Positions 53,433-64,000 of a DNA stretch of 64,000 nt are shown here, piece by piece. The stretch is from Saccharum officinarum (lineage: Eukaryota > Streptophyta > Magnoliopsida > Poales > Poaceae), in contig CM036201.1 in the NCBI GenBank assembly GCA_020631735.1, forward strand, positions 73,055,253-73,119,252. Direction: 5' to 3'. How positions within the stretch are numbered: the stretch's first letter is position 1; each line of letters starts with the position of its first letter. A program made the position numbers and the translations under genes. Under the pieces are notes generated by a model. That model saw nothing but the letters and a program-made list of their open reading frames with translations. It searched no databases and was not told the origin of the DNA.

Positions 53433-56401
53433 ACCACTCTGTCACACCCAGTTTTAAGGACAAAACCAGACATACACCATATGTAAAATAAAGAAGTCAA
53501 ATCTCACATATAGCCACAGATAAGTGTAATATCAAGAGACAAATACTTAATAAACATAACGCAATAGTATAAGATATAACCTTAGAGAGCAACACAGCGG
53601 AAAGACAACTCCGAACACCGGGTGTAGACTTCACTCCAGGAATAAACTGACTGGTTGATCACAAGTCTAAACTTCTCCTGAGGTGTGGGAAATAGCAAGA
53701 GTGAGTCCATGTCGAACTCAGCAAATATATCATAGGGTTCATGAGGTTCAAAAGGTTTGACACAGATTTACTGCGATAGCTTTTAGTGAGTCATCTTTTT
53801 AGCAATTGAGTAGCAACAAGTTTACCATAAGCCCAAATAACCTCATGATCATGTAAACAAGAATAATGTATAGCAAGAAATAATAATCATTAGTGAGCAT
53901 CAACATCATCAGTATTAATATTATCATCAGTATTCATCATTTATTCTGTAAGGGTTCAAGGCCACTCGTGACCGTGAGCACAGCTATTATAACAGTTTTA
54001 CACTATGCAGAGGTTATATACTTTCACTGTGAGTCATAATTACCCATATGTCTGGGGCGGCCAATCCCCAAAACACTCCCAAGGTGAGCAGGCAGGGTTC
54101 ACTATGAAGCCTTTCAAAGATTCGTCTAATAAGTTAGGGCCGCTAGGTTTCTAAAGTCAGCCTGTGTGATACAACCAGTCTCAGGGATCCGTAGTCTACT
54201 TTTCCCCATTTGTCCCACAAGGTTAACCTCTAACAAGCTAGAAAAGGTACACATACTGAGCTAAAGCCAGAGCCATATAGCCCTCACAGTTGTACTATAA
54301 GTCTCGGATATTCGCTTACAAAGAAGTCCTTAAGGAGAGAAACTGGAGCACCATAAAAACAACCCAATATGCTCTAGCCCTCTTGAGTCATGTTACTTTA
54401 AAACATCTTTTAAATGTTTATTGCATATACCATTAGTCAAGTTACAGATCATGGTTATTTATCTTGAGCACTAGCATAAATACTACCTAATGCAATGTCC
54501 CATGGGTGTCAAGGTATAAGATACAAAAACTAGGATATCCTTAGTGGTAACAAGGTAGACACATGCACATGAATTAAGTATATTAAAAGTGAATATTAAA
54601 CAAGGATGATCTCATGCTATACTTGCCTTAAATCAAGATCCTTTCTCTGATCCAAATTTTCAATTAATTGCTTCTTGAATCTCCATGTAAATCTCACCGA
54701 CTGGACTTGATCAATAAATCACCACACACGCATCGAGCAATCATACACGAAGCAAACAATAAATAATAATGAGAACAGTACACCAACATCAAGAAAACAT
54801 GTTTAAAAGTCTATAAAAATATTCTACACGTCACTACGATCACACAAACGCGAATTTCACCGAAATCGGATTTAAAACGCAAAAGTTATGAATTAAACCA
54901 TATTTTCTTTAATAAAATAATAACTTAAATCTAACCACAAATTTTAAAAGTGATAAACATGTATAACAGTAGGAAAAACATGTGAAGCTAAATGTAAGCA
55001 TTTACGATTCATGTTTAAACTAAGAAGTCATAATTGAAAAAGTCGTTTAAGTTGATATGGATCATATTAACATCTATTTATAGGATACCAGAAATTATAC
55101 CTAAGTTGTTTTTAATAAATTAATAGTAATTAGATAAACATTAATCAACTTAATTATATATTTTATATTTAACTAAACAAATTATAATTAACAAAGAAAT
55201 ATTTAAGTTGTTATTTTCCAAGTTATCATTTTATTATTTATAAAAGACAGGAGATAAACCTAAATTAACTTTAATTCAAAAAAACATTCAATACATATAA
55301 ATAAAAGTGCATCTAAATTGAATTTATATGAATCATGTTTAACTATGCAACTTATAGTTAATAAATACATATTTAAGTTGAAAGATAATCATAAAAGATC
55401 GATATTATCCTTTATTGCTTTTATTTAGAAACAAATTTGTATAATCATTAATCAAATTAATAGGATTAATTTAATTAACAAGTGACATGGTAAATATTGC
55501 CGCTAGCATGTAGGTTACATCGACACGGTCGCGTCACAACGATAACGAGATTATAACTCTATGTTGCTTTTAACAATAAAAATTTTGTGCATATATTAAT
55601 TAATTAAATATTTAAATATATATTCAAAAACATGTGATACAAAAAACAATGTTACTACTATGTAGAGCGCGTCGACATGAAACTAACGCAAGTTAAATGG
55701 ATCGAAACGGAGTTAAAACGTAAATGATATGACCTAAACAAGATTATATGTATACACGTATTTTTATCGAATTTCAGGATTTGTTTTCTAAAGGAAAACG
55801 GCCATAATGTGTGGGTGATGTCATGACGACGTCATCAAGCTGGCAAGATGAGAACTGTGCACGCATGGCTGCTCTGCTGGCTCGGCTTGCATTCACGGTT
55901 CGCGATGAGAATAGCACAGGAAGAAAGAGATGATGGAGAATCCAGCTTCTGTGTTCTTGTCGGTGGTGATAGCTCAGAGATGACGTGGGACTCGACCATA
56001 CCTCAGCGGGTTCCTGCAAGGCACCGGCAACGGCACATGAGCACCAGAGATCTAAAGAGGGAGGCAGAGAGCGCTGGGAACTTCTTCACCTCGACGCGAA
56101 GCTCGGCAACGGGTCGTGGATGGTGGTGAAGCGGCGGGCAACGAGCGTGGCCACGGCGGCTGCACCCGAGCTCGGTGAGATCCAAAACGGGGCTGCTGTG
56201 GCTATGCGAGCTGGGAGGCTGTGCTAGAGTTCAGGCTGGGCGCCGTGACACAGGGGTTGGTACATATATTGGGAGGAAAACTCTCCACCTCCATGTCAAC
56301 TAGCGATATGGTGCTAATTGACGTTGCACCATCCACCTCCGCTAATAGGCCTAAGTAATTATTTAAGCCCATTAGTAAATAAATATATGGGCCTTTGAGA
56401 T
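53433..56401 (-). mobile_element. Element X, LTR B (5' LTR), cut by element Y
   Basis: The plus strand reads TGTCACACCCAGTTTTAAGG at 53433 and stays colinear with LTR A up to GGGCCTTTGAGAT at 56401 (position 50626 of LTR A), where element Y starts. The missing 0.6 kb should lie beyond the window end. I counted about 13 differences to LTR A in the first 390 bases, so X is clearly older than Y. GAGAT (56397-56401) is the candidate target duplication for Y. Confidence 0.85.
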
Positions 56402-59400
56402 TGTCACACCCGGTTTTAAGGACAAAACCAGACATACACCATATGTGAAATAAAGAAGACAAATCTCACATATAGCCACAGATAAGTGTAATATCAAAAG
56501 ACAAATGCTTAATATACATAACACAATAGTATAAAATATACCTTAAAGAGCAACACAGCGGAAAGACAACTCTGAACACCGGGTGCAACCTTCACTCCAG
56601 GATCAAACTAACTGGTTGATCACAAGCCTAACAATTCCAGAATCTAACAGTCTGGTACCCTTCCTGAGATGTGGGGAGATAGCAAGAGTGAGTCCATGTC
56701 GAACTCAACAAATATAACATGGGGTTCATGAGGCTCAAAAGGTTTGACACGGGTTTACTGCAATAGCTTTTAGTGAGTCATCTTTTAGCAATTGAGTAGC
56801 AACAAGTTTAACATAAGCCCAAATAACCTCATGATCATGTAAACGAGAATAATGTATAGCAAGAAACAATAATCATTAGTGAGCATCAATATCATCAATA
56901 TTATCATTATCATCAGTGTTCATCATTTATTCTGTAAGGGTCCAAGGCCACTCATGACCGTGAGCACGGCTGTTATAACAGTTTTACACTCTGCAGAGGT
57001 TGTACACTTTCACTGTGAGTCATGATTACCCATATGCCCGGGATCGCGACTCCCAAAACACTTCCAAGGTGAGCAGGCAAGGAATCACTATGAAGCCTTT
57101 CAAAGGTTCGTCTAACAAGTTAGGGCCGCTAGGTTTTAGAAGTCAATCCGTGTGATACACCACGCAGGGATCCACAGTCTGCTTTACCCCATTTGCGCCA
57201 CAAGGGTAACCTCTAACAAGCTAGAAAAGGTCCTCATACTGAGCTAAAGCCAGAGCCATATAGCCCTCACAGTTGTACTGTAAGTCCCGGATGTTCGCTT
57301 ACAAATAAGTCCTTAAGGAGAGAAACTAGAGCACCATAAAAACAACCAAATATGCTCTAGCCCTCTTGAGCCATGTTTCTATAAAGCATCTTTTAAATAT
57401 TTATTGCATATACCATTAGTCAAGTTACAGATCATGGTTATTTATCTTGAGCACTAGCATAAATACTACCCAATGCAACGTCCCATGGGTGTCAAGGTAC
57501 AAGATACAAAAACTAGGATATCCTTAGTGGTAACAAGGTAGACACATGCACATGAATTAAGTATATTAAAGGTGAATAGGAAACAAGGATAATCCCATGC
57601 TATACTTGCCTTAAACACCGATCCTTCGGTAAGCTTTAATCTTCAACGTTCTTCTTCTTCTTCTTGATAACCTCGTATATCTCACCGACTGGACGAAATC
57701 ATAAATCACCACACACGTATCCATACAATCATACATGAAGCAAACAATAGATCTAAATTAGAACAGTACACCAAACATAAAATTAAGATGAAAAGTTTGT
57801 AGAACGAATCTACGTCTCGCTACGAATACACAGACGCGAAAAGCACACTAATCAGAGCTACGGTTGAAAAGATACATCTACCGAAAGATTTGCTCATAGG
57901 AGAAAATATAAAACTATTAGCTTCATGAGTTTTAATTATATAATAACATATATAAAATATTTTATAAATACTATATACGGAATTAAGTCAAATTTAGATT
58001 CAAATTATAAAACTAAAGTAAAACAAATCATATTTTATTTACAAAACCCAGTTGCATAATTATTAATCAAGATATGATTTAAACCATAAAATTTCAGAAT
58101 TAGTAATATGGTAAACACTGTCACTAACGCGTAGATCTCGTTGCTATGAATCTAACGCAACTCAAATGAGCTAAAACGGATCTAAAACGTAGAAGATATG
58201 ATTTAAACAAGATCTACTTTATTAAAGTAATAGATTAAATCTCACATCGGAACTTAAAGATAGAAAACCTAACCAACAGTAACACTAACAGTATAACAAG
58301 TTTGTAAAACTCTTCTACACATTACTACGATCACATAGACATAAAGATCACGAAATTTAGATTTAAAACGTAAAAGTTATGAGTTTTCTAAGATTTCCTA
58401 TAGATAAATAATTACTTTAATATAAACTCGAAAATAAATTATCTCAAACCTACTTTACAGTTCTATCATCATGTAGAGCTCGCAAATACGAATCTAACGC
58501 AATTTAAACGGGTCAAATCGGAGTTAAAACGGATAATTTATGACTAAAACAAACTCAGTGGCAAAACTGTAAATATCAGAAAGCGTATTTTTCTTTTTCC
58601 GAAACGAATTACGTTTTCAATTAATCAAAACGTATTTTCCGGTTTACGCTTTGGACCGCGGGTTAATCAATTGAAAAACACAGGGTCTCTTTAGCAAAAA
58701 CGCCGGCCGAACCGGTAACTTCTAATCCTGGCCGTTGGATCTGATTTAGGCGGTTCGGATTGGATCGAAGAGGGAGCCGGCGGCGCTCCGGTCGGAACAG
58801 GGCCGCGACAGCAGTCTCCGCGGCGGCGCCATGGCCGGAGATGGCTTCCTCGCGCTACAGAGCACGAGCTTACGAACGGAAAACACAGGGAGATCGAGAA
58901 GCTCACGGAGAACTCACCCCGCGCGAAGACGGGACTGGAGGATGACCGGAAGGCGGCGGCTAGCTCGCGGTGGCGGCTATGGCGGCGGTGGTGCTTGCGG
59001 TGGCGCAACTAGGCGACTACGCGCGGCTCCAAAGGGATGGGATGGGGACGGAATAGTGCGGGGGTCCCGTTTTTATAGCCCGAAGGCGTCGCACTTAAGG
59101 AAGGGAAGAAGATTGAGCCGCGGATTCGAATCGGAGAAGGAGGAAGGCGAGCTCGCGGTTGGAAAGAGCTGGAGGAAGAAGAAAGGAAAGGGAGAACGGA
59201 CGCTGACCGGTGGGACCAACGCGTCAGCGACACGGTTAGCGGCTCGGTGCGGAACGCAGGCGCGCGCGCGATGACGGGCCGACAGGCCGCAACTTGGGCT
59301 CGGCCCAGAGAGACCGGAGGCGGGCGCTGGCGCGGGAGGGAGAGAAACGGGCCGCCGCGGGGAAGCAGGCCGAGCTGTGGGCTGCGGTAGGAGAAAATGG

Positions 59401-59672
59401 CCCGAGAAGAAAAGAAATTCCTTTCCTTTTTCTTTTTCTAATTTTTCAAAGCCAAATTTCAAAGAATTTTCAAATCCAAATTGAATTTGATTTAAAGCAC
59501 TCATCACAAAATCCCAGATGCAACAGCATGAATGCTCAATCATGTTCCTACCCTTATATTAAATTTTTAAATTTATAAAAATTATTCTTATTCTAAATTT
59601 GCATGCTCACAAAATTATACAAAAATCATATTTCTCCTACTTTTCTTCTTTTCAAAATTTTAGGGTGTTACA
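56402..59672 (-). mobile_element. Element Y, LTR C: 3.27-kb LTR
   Basis: Starts TGTCACACCCGG and ends TAGGGTGTTACA on the plus strand. The first about 1.2 kb is close to LTR A. From about 57615 the sequence departs, and the GC-rich promoter-side region (58690-59400) is different in sequence, so Y is a separate subfamily or a recombinant. A (TTC)n run lies at 57652-57664. The minus-strand 3' LTR is followed by an antisense polypurine tract (TTCTACCCCCCTTAAG, 59674-59689). Confidence 0.87.
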
Positions 59673-59827
59673 ATTCTACCCCCCTTAAGATGAATCTCGT
59701 CCCGAGATTCGGAAGATGATGACAAAAGAGATAATGACACTTTGTCTTTATTTGATCCTCATTTTCCAAATTACTCTTTCGTTCAGAGTCATAAGACAGT
59801 TTCTCATATCCTGACTAACTAATCTGC

Positions 59828-60614
59828 CTAAGCATGATCATCTCTCCTATTGAGCTCCTCCAAAGTTATTTGTTCCTCTGCTATGACTTCAGTAAACTCA
59901 TGATCCACTTTGCTACCCTCGGTGTACCTATCTTCTAATTGATCATTCTCATCTCCCTCAGGTAAAAGTCGACCACCTTGATACTCAATTCTTTTCCCTG
60001 ACGGTGTTGTTAAGAGCATTGTGCACCGAGTACCATGAATCACTCCTTTGTGTGCACAGAGCCATCCATTACCAAGAACCACGCGAATTTTAAGTGACTC
60101 CAACACAATGAGTGTCGCGGTGAAGTTTTTCCTTGTTTATGACAAGACTGACATTCGGGCATATCTGATCTGCCTGCATTTCTCCCACTGGGGTTTGAAC
60201 TAGCAAAGGCCTCCTCATTGGACACTTCACCATCTTGCACGTCTCTACCATGTCGGCGGAAATGAAAGAATGCGAAGCACTAGGGTCCAATAAAGCAAAA
60301 ACTTGTACTGAGCTTACTTGAATATAACCTCCCACTACTTTGGTAACTCCATGAATTTTATCCATATCCACATTGCTCAGTCTTCCATTGACATAGTTTT
60401 GCTGCGCTTTGCTTCCTTGAGCAGGCTTCTTATGGGCTTTCCTTTTTCGCTTTCGTTGTTGTGGATTCTGACTTAGTTCACTCCCAACTTGCTCTGCAAC
60501 GTTGTTGTTTTGATAGTGCTCAGCTTCATCATACCCATAACATCCTTCAATGGCAGAAACATCAATCTTTTCCCATATATTAGTGCGAGACGTCATATAG
60601 GGCTCCTGAGTCAT
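59828..60614 (-). pseudogene. Element Y protease-like ORF 2, frameshifted
   Basis: This ORF is homologous along its length to the ORF of element X: MTQEPYMTSRTNIWEK, basic region RKRKRKAHKKPAQGSK, VNGRLSNVDMDKIHGVTKVV, FALLDPSASHSFIS, then a frameshift near 60110-60130 and VVLGNGWLCAHKGVI, GKRIEYQGGRLLPEGDE. As in X the active-site triplet is DPS. Unlike the X copy, the part before the protease domain is uninterrupted. Confidence 0.72.
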
Positions 60615-61706
60615 GAGACACTACACTTCCTGTCATCAAGTGACCAACATCAGCAACACGAGCAAGTATAGATGATCATAATCATGAACTATCCAAAAGG
60701 ACAACTCTTGTCTCCATGGATCCAAAATTATCAACCTTGTTCACAGAACATTTTTGCTCAAGAGTGGCAACTCAATCATGGAGACTAACCAATACTTCCA
60801 ACTAAAGAGTTCAATCTTAATAATCCTTCTTTACATTGGCTACCCCCCTTAAAATAAGAGACACTAAATAGGGTAGCTTGAACCCTTTTCTAGATGAGCT
60901 ACTTAGCATAAAAGTGTTCTGACATCCCAATAATACTCTTGTGCATGGGTAAGAACAAGAAATCTGAAATTTCTCACGAGCAGAAAATCAGCAGTGCAGT
61001 AAAACAGTTGTAACTCTCATTCTGTTAATCCAATGAAACTGTAGTTTACACCGATGGAAAGCTTATAAAATTCTCTGCAACTTTCTTATAGAACACACTT
61101 CCAGATTCTGTAGTTAACTTGGTCGAAAACAGTACTTATCAGAACTGTTCCAGGTTTATGACAGCACATATACATTGCCTTATGCTTTTTGTATCTCCCA
61201 AACCAAAACAACTATGAGGGTGGTTCTTGCATTTAGAGATAGATGTTGCAGTACACTCTTGTCCAGAATTCTCTCATGATTTTTTTTTGGTCTTTCAAGA
61301 ACAAAGATATAAGTTGATAAAGACAGGCTGCTCCGAAAGACAAGATATAGAAAACAGGAGATAAACAAAACCCAACTATTTATTTCATTAATCCTTATAC
61401 CTTATACATATAAACTAAATGAAATCATGGTCAAAACCCACGAGATCATTCCACTCATTACAAAATTCCAACTCAAGCATAAACATAAGCACAAAGCAAC
61501 TAAACACTTAAATGTTCATTAGCCACACATTAAGACGACTCAACTTGGCTACTAACGGTTTTATTACACGGGACATAACTCCTATTCCTTAAACATGGTG
61601 TGATTGTAGCAGCATCCAGAGTAGATAACGTCTCTTACATTCCTTATTGCTTTATATGGACATCTGAATCTCTGCATCCCTCTTTACCATTCTTATAACT
61701 CATACC

Positions 61707-62765
61707 TTAAGATGGGTCAACCTGGTATCCCTCCGGTGTAAATTTAATACCCTCATACTCAATCCTTTCTCCTAAAAGTGTAGTTAGAAACACTGAACAT
61801 TGGGCATACTCAATCACTCCTTTATAAGTAGATAACCAGTCTATTCCAAGGATAACATCAATGCCCATTAATTCCAAAACAATAAGGTTTACCTTAAAAT
61901 TTACCCCCTTTATGTCAAGACTAACTTTTGGGCATACGCGGTCTACCTTTATTTCACCTCTTGGAGTTTCAACCATAACTGTTTTTCCCTTTGGAAGCAT
62001 AAGTATGTTATGATCTTTTGCATATTGTCTAGATATGAACGAATGTGAGGCACTGGGGTCAAACAAAACCTTGGCATTTCCTGAACTTACTGGAATTGAT
62101 CCAAACACGACCTCCTTAGCTCCAGGAATGGTGGAAATATCCACATGTTTCAACCTTCCATGATTGTAATTTCTCTTTAATTTATTTCCCTGCACATGCT
62201 CCTTTTGGACATCCTGTCCTGGGTCTTGCTGTTGTTGATTCTTCTGTGGGCAAGATTTGATATAATGTCCTTCCTCCTGGCAATGATAACACTTTCTCTT
62301 AGCTGGATCTTTTGTGATGTCATACTCCAAGGAACTGTTGTTTGGTATGTTGCTATCTTGCTGGCCATAAAAGTTCACCTTCGTCCCTTTGGCTTGTTTC
62401 TTAGCTTGTTTGGCCTTTCGGGGTTGATACTCCTTATAGGTAATTGTCCATCCATCTATGACTACTTCATGGGGAGTAGTTTTAGCGGGAGGGGCTTCTA
62501 ACTCTTCAGGGTTTGGATTTGTTTGACAGGGGATCAGGGCTGCATGTGACAATGTAGTATAACTCGCTTGCTGATTGCTTTCCACAAGTGGTTCTAATGA
62601 GATTGCCTTTCTCTTCTTGTCCATGTTGATCGCAAAATTTGGATCCACCTTGACTTTCCCCTTATTAGACTCGTTTCGAAGACAGGGAAAACCATAATGC
62701 TTACAGCAGTGACATTGTTCCTGCTCTCCAAATGCCTTATTATCAACATCTTTATTGGATTTCAT
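61707..62765 (-). CDS. Element Y ORF 1: zinc-knuckle plus aspartic-protease-like protein (352 residues)
   Basis: Intact ORF from ATG 62765. Near residue 20 there is a Cys-rich CHCCKHYGFPC; residues 120-150 are Lys-rich; a CCHC zinc knuckle CYHCQEEGHYIKSC sits near residues 160-175; then KHVDISTIPGAKEVVFGSIPV, the protease-like KVLFDPSASHSFISRQYA, LMLPKGKTVMVETPRGE, CPKVSLDIKGVNFKVNLIVL and the conserved DVILGIDWLSTYKGVI. The C terminus VDPS* is defined. The second half of the active site (ILGIDWL) is canonical; the first has DPS instead of DTG/DSG. It corresponds to the gag C terminus plus protease of a chromovirus with the rest lost. Nonsense-free, in line with the young age of Y. Confidence 0.75.
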   Translation of the reverse strand: MKSNKDVDNKAFGEQEQCHCCKHYGFPCLRNESNKGKVKVDPNFAINMDKKRKAISLEPLVESNQQASYTTLSHAALIPCQTNPNPEELEAPPAKTTPHEVVIDGWTITYKEYQPRKAKQAKKQAKGTKVNFYGQQDSNIPNNSSLEYDITKDPAKRKCYHCQEEGHYIKSCPQKNQQQQDPGQDVQKEHVQGNKLKRNYNHGRLKHVDISTIPGAKEVVFGSIPVSSGNAKVLFDPSASHSFISRQYAKDHNILMLPKGKTVMVETPRGEIKVDRVCPKVSLDIKGVNFKVNLIVLELMGIDVILGIDWLSTYKGVIEYAQCSVFLTTLLGERIEYEGIKFTPEGYQVDPS

Positions 62766-63154
62766 ATTCTTCCAAACTTCTGCTACTTGTATCTTCTCTG
62801 ACCCCTTGGATATGTTGGCTTGACCTTGAGATAAGCATCATTGAGAATTCCCATGTTGAGCCATTTCTTCTAGTAATTGGTTTTGCATCGCTAATGGTTT
62901 CTTGTCAAAAGTGAGCAAGAGCGACACAATTCAGTCCTCTTAACCTCTGAAATCCACAGTCTTCTCGTCACGAGCCGTCTAATAGACAAGGAGAAAAAGT
63001 TCAAAATAGAGACAAGATTTTTATAACAGAACGGGGATAGAATTAAGCATAACTTTGAGAAAATAACAAAGTTAAAGAGAAGCAAGAAATAGGCAACAAT
63101 GAGAACATGCTAAACGTCCAGTTCTAACTAGGCTTGCGTCCTACAGTCAGCATT

Positions 63155-63166
63155 GCTCTGATACCA
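63155..63166 (-). other. Primer binding site of element Y (initiator tRNA-Met)
   Basis: The plus strand GCTCTGATACCA is TGGTATCAGAGC on the minus strand, the exact complement of the initiator tRNA-Met 3' end. Three bases separate it from the LTR at 63170. The equivalent site of element X (53416-53428) has decayed. Confidence 0.88.
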
Positions 63167-63169
63167 ATC

Positions 63170-64000
63170 TGTCACACCCGGTTTTAAGGACAAAACCAGA
63201 CATACACCATATGTGAAATAAAGAAGACAAATCTCACATATAGCCACAGATAAGTGTAATATCAAAAGACAAATGCTTAATATACATAATACAATAGTAT
63301 AAAATATACCTTAAAGAACAACACAGCGGAAAGACAACTCCGAACACCGAGTGCAACCTTCACTCCAGGATCAAACTAACTGGTTGATCACAAGCCTAAC
63401 AATTCTAGAATCTAATAGTCTGGTACCCTTCCTGAGATGTGGGGAGATAGCAAGAGTGAGTCCATGTCGAACTCAACAAATATAACATGGGGTTCATGAG
63501 GCTCAAAAGGTTTGACACGGGTTTACTGCAATAGCTTTTAGTGAGTCATCTTTTAGCAATTGAGTAGCAACAAGTTTAACATAAGCCCAAATAACCTCAT
63601 GATCATGTAAACGAGAATAATGTATAGCAAGAAACAATAATCATTAGTGAGCATTAATATCATCAGTATTATCATTATCATCAGTGTTCATCATTTATTC
63701 TGTAAGGGTCCAAGGCCACTCGTGACCGTGAGCACGGCTGTTATAACAGTTTTACACTCTGCAGAGGTTGTACACTTTCACTGTGAGTCATGATTACCCA
63801 TATGCCCGGGATCGCGACTCCCAAAACACTTCCAAGGTGAGCAGGCAAGGAATCACTATGAAGCCTTTCAAAGGTTCGTCTAACAAGTTAGGGCCGCTAG
63901 GTTTCAGAAGTCAGTCCGTGTGATACACCACGCAGGGATCCACAGTCTGCTTTACCCCATTTGCACCACAAGGGTAACCTCTAACAAGCTAGAAAAGGTC
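63170..64000 (-). mobile_element. Element Y, LTR D (5' LTR), continues beyond the window
   Basis: Starts TGTCACACCCGGTTTTAAGG and aligns with LTR C (56402-57232) without indels that I noticed. I count about 12 substitutions in 831 bases, roughly 98.5% identity, so element Y inserted recently. The window ends inside it, so its far end, the target duplication and the rest of element X's LTR B are not visible. Confidence 0.88.

Larger units (their letters stand above)
59673..63169 (-). mobile_element. Element Y internal region, 3.5 kb, protease ORFs only
   Basis: Lies between the antisense polypurine tract (59674-59689) and a perfect initiator-Met primer site (minus strand TGGTATCAGAGC, plus 63155-63166). 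Two protease-like ORFs are present in the same direction: 61707-62765, and 59828-60614 with a frameshift. 60620-61700 is non-coding. No reverse transcriptase, RNase H or integrase is found, so the element depends on others for movement. It carries about 1.3 kb that element X lacks, including the 352-residue ORF. Confidence 0.82.

Overview
This window looks like nuclear DNA of a grass (Poaceae). It is about 43% transposon relics by eye on every scale: Ty1/copia and Ty3/gypsy LTR elements of the lineages common in cereals, L1-type LINEs, a tRNA-derived SINE, Tourist, Stowaway, hAT and Mutator-type miniature elements. Host coding sequence is sparse, GC-rich and intron-containing. No bacterial features, CRISPR arrays, rRNA or true tRNA genes are seen. 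The percentage is an impression and was not computed.

Layout. 1-4060: 3' part of a copia element with its 3' LTR. 4061-9930: LINE remains split by a probable solo LTR, a hAT MITE with perfect target duplication, an orphan exon of a grass membrane-protein family, and a MATH-BTB pseudogene. 9928-11705: an antisense LINE-like retroposon with a 15-bp target duplication. 11790-12331: a BCS1-like AAA-ATPase pseudogene. 12336-19500: two LINEs, the second inside the first and itself carrying a deleted hAT element and a MITE.

20423-28758 (minus strand): the main host gene, a C2-domain phospholipase D. I assemble three exons (28758-28642, 22816-21019, 20919-20423) that give an uninterrupted 803-residue frame. 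A TATA box lies at 28871-28879 and an AATAAA signal at 20268-20273. Its 5.8-kb first intron holds a GC-rich repeat, a Stowaway MITE, a GRF-zinc-finger transposon ORF, a MULE fragment, a SINE and another MITE. Both HKD catalytic motifs carry a substitution of a catalytic residue (His to Gln, Lys to Asn), so the product may be a pseudoenzyme.

29270-42565: a Mutator-type foldback element with 9-bp target duplication, a 109-bp tandem duplication, then a nest: a copia element (LTR at 31490) cut by an Athila-type gypsy (LTR from 33241), whose LTR is itself split by a complete 4.4-kb gag-only non-autonomous LTR element (33914-38326). A Tat-lineage gypsy fragment follows. 42566-47671: a chromovirus-type LTR piece and an antisense SIRE/Maximus-type copia pol.

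47672-64000: two nested, antisense, chromovirus-like (Tekay/Del-type ends) elements with 3.3-3.6-kb LTRs. Their internal regions encode only zinc-knuckle/aspartic-protease-like proteins, with no reverse transcriptase or integrase. Three protease-like ORFs share an altered active-site motif (DPSAS). This non-autonomous family and the double-mutant phospholipase D are the two most interesting systems here.
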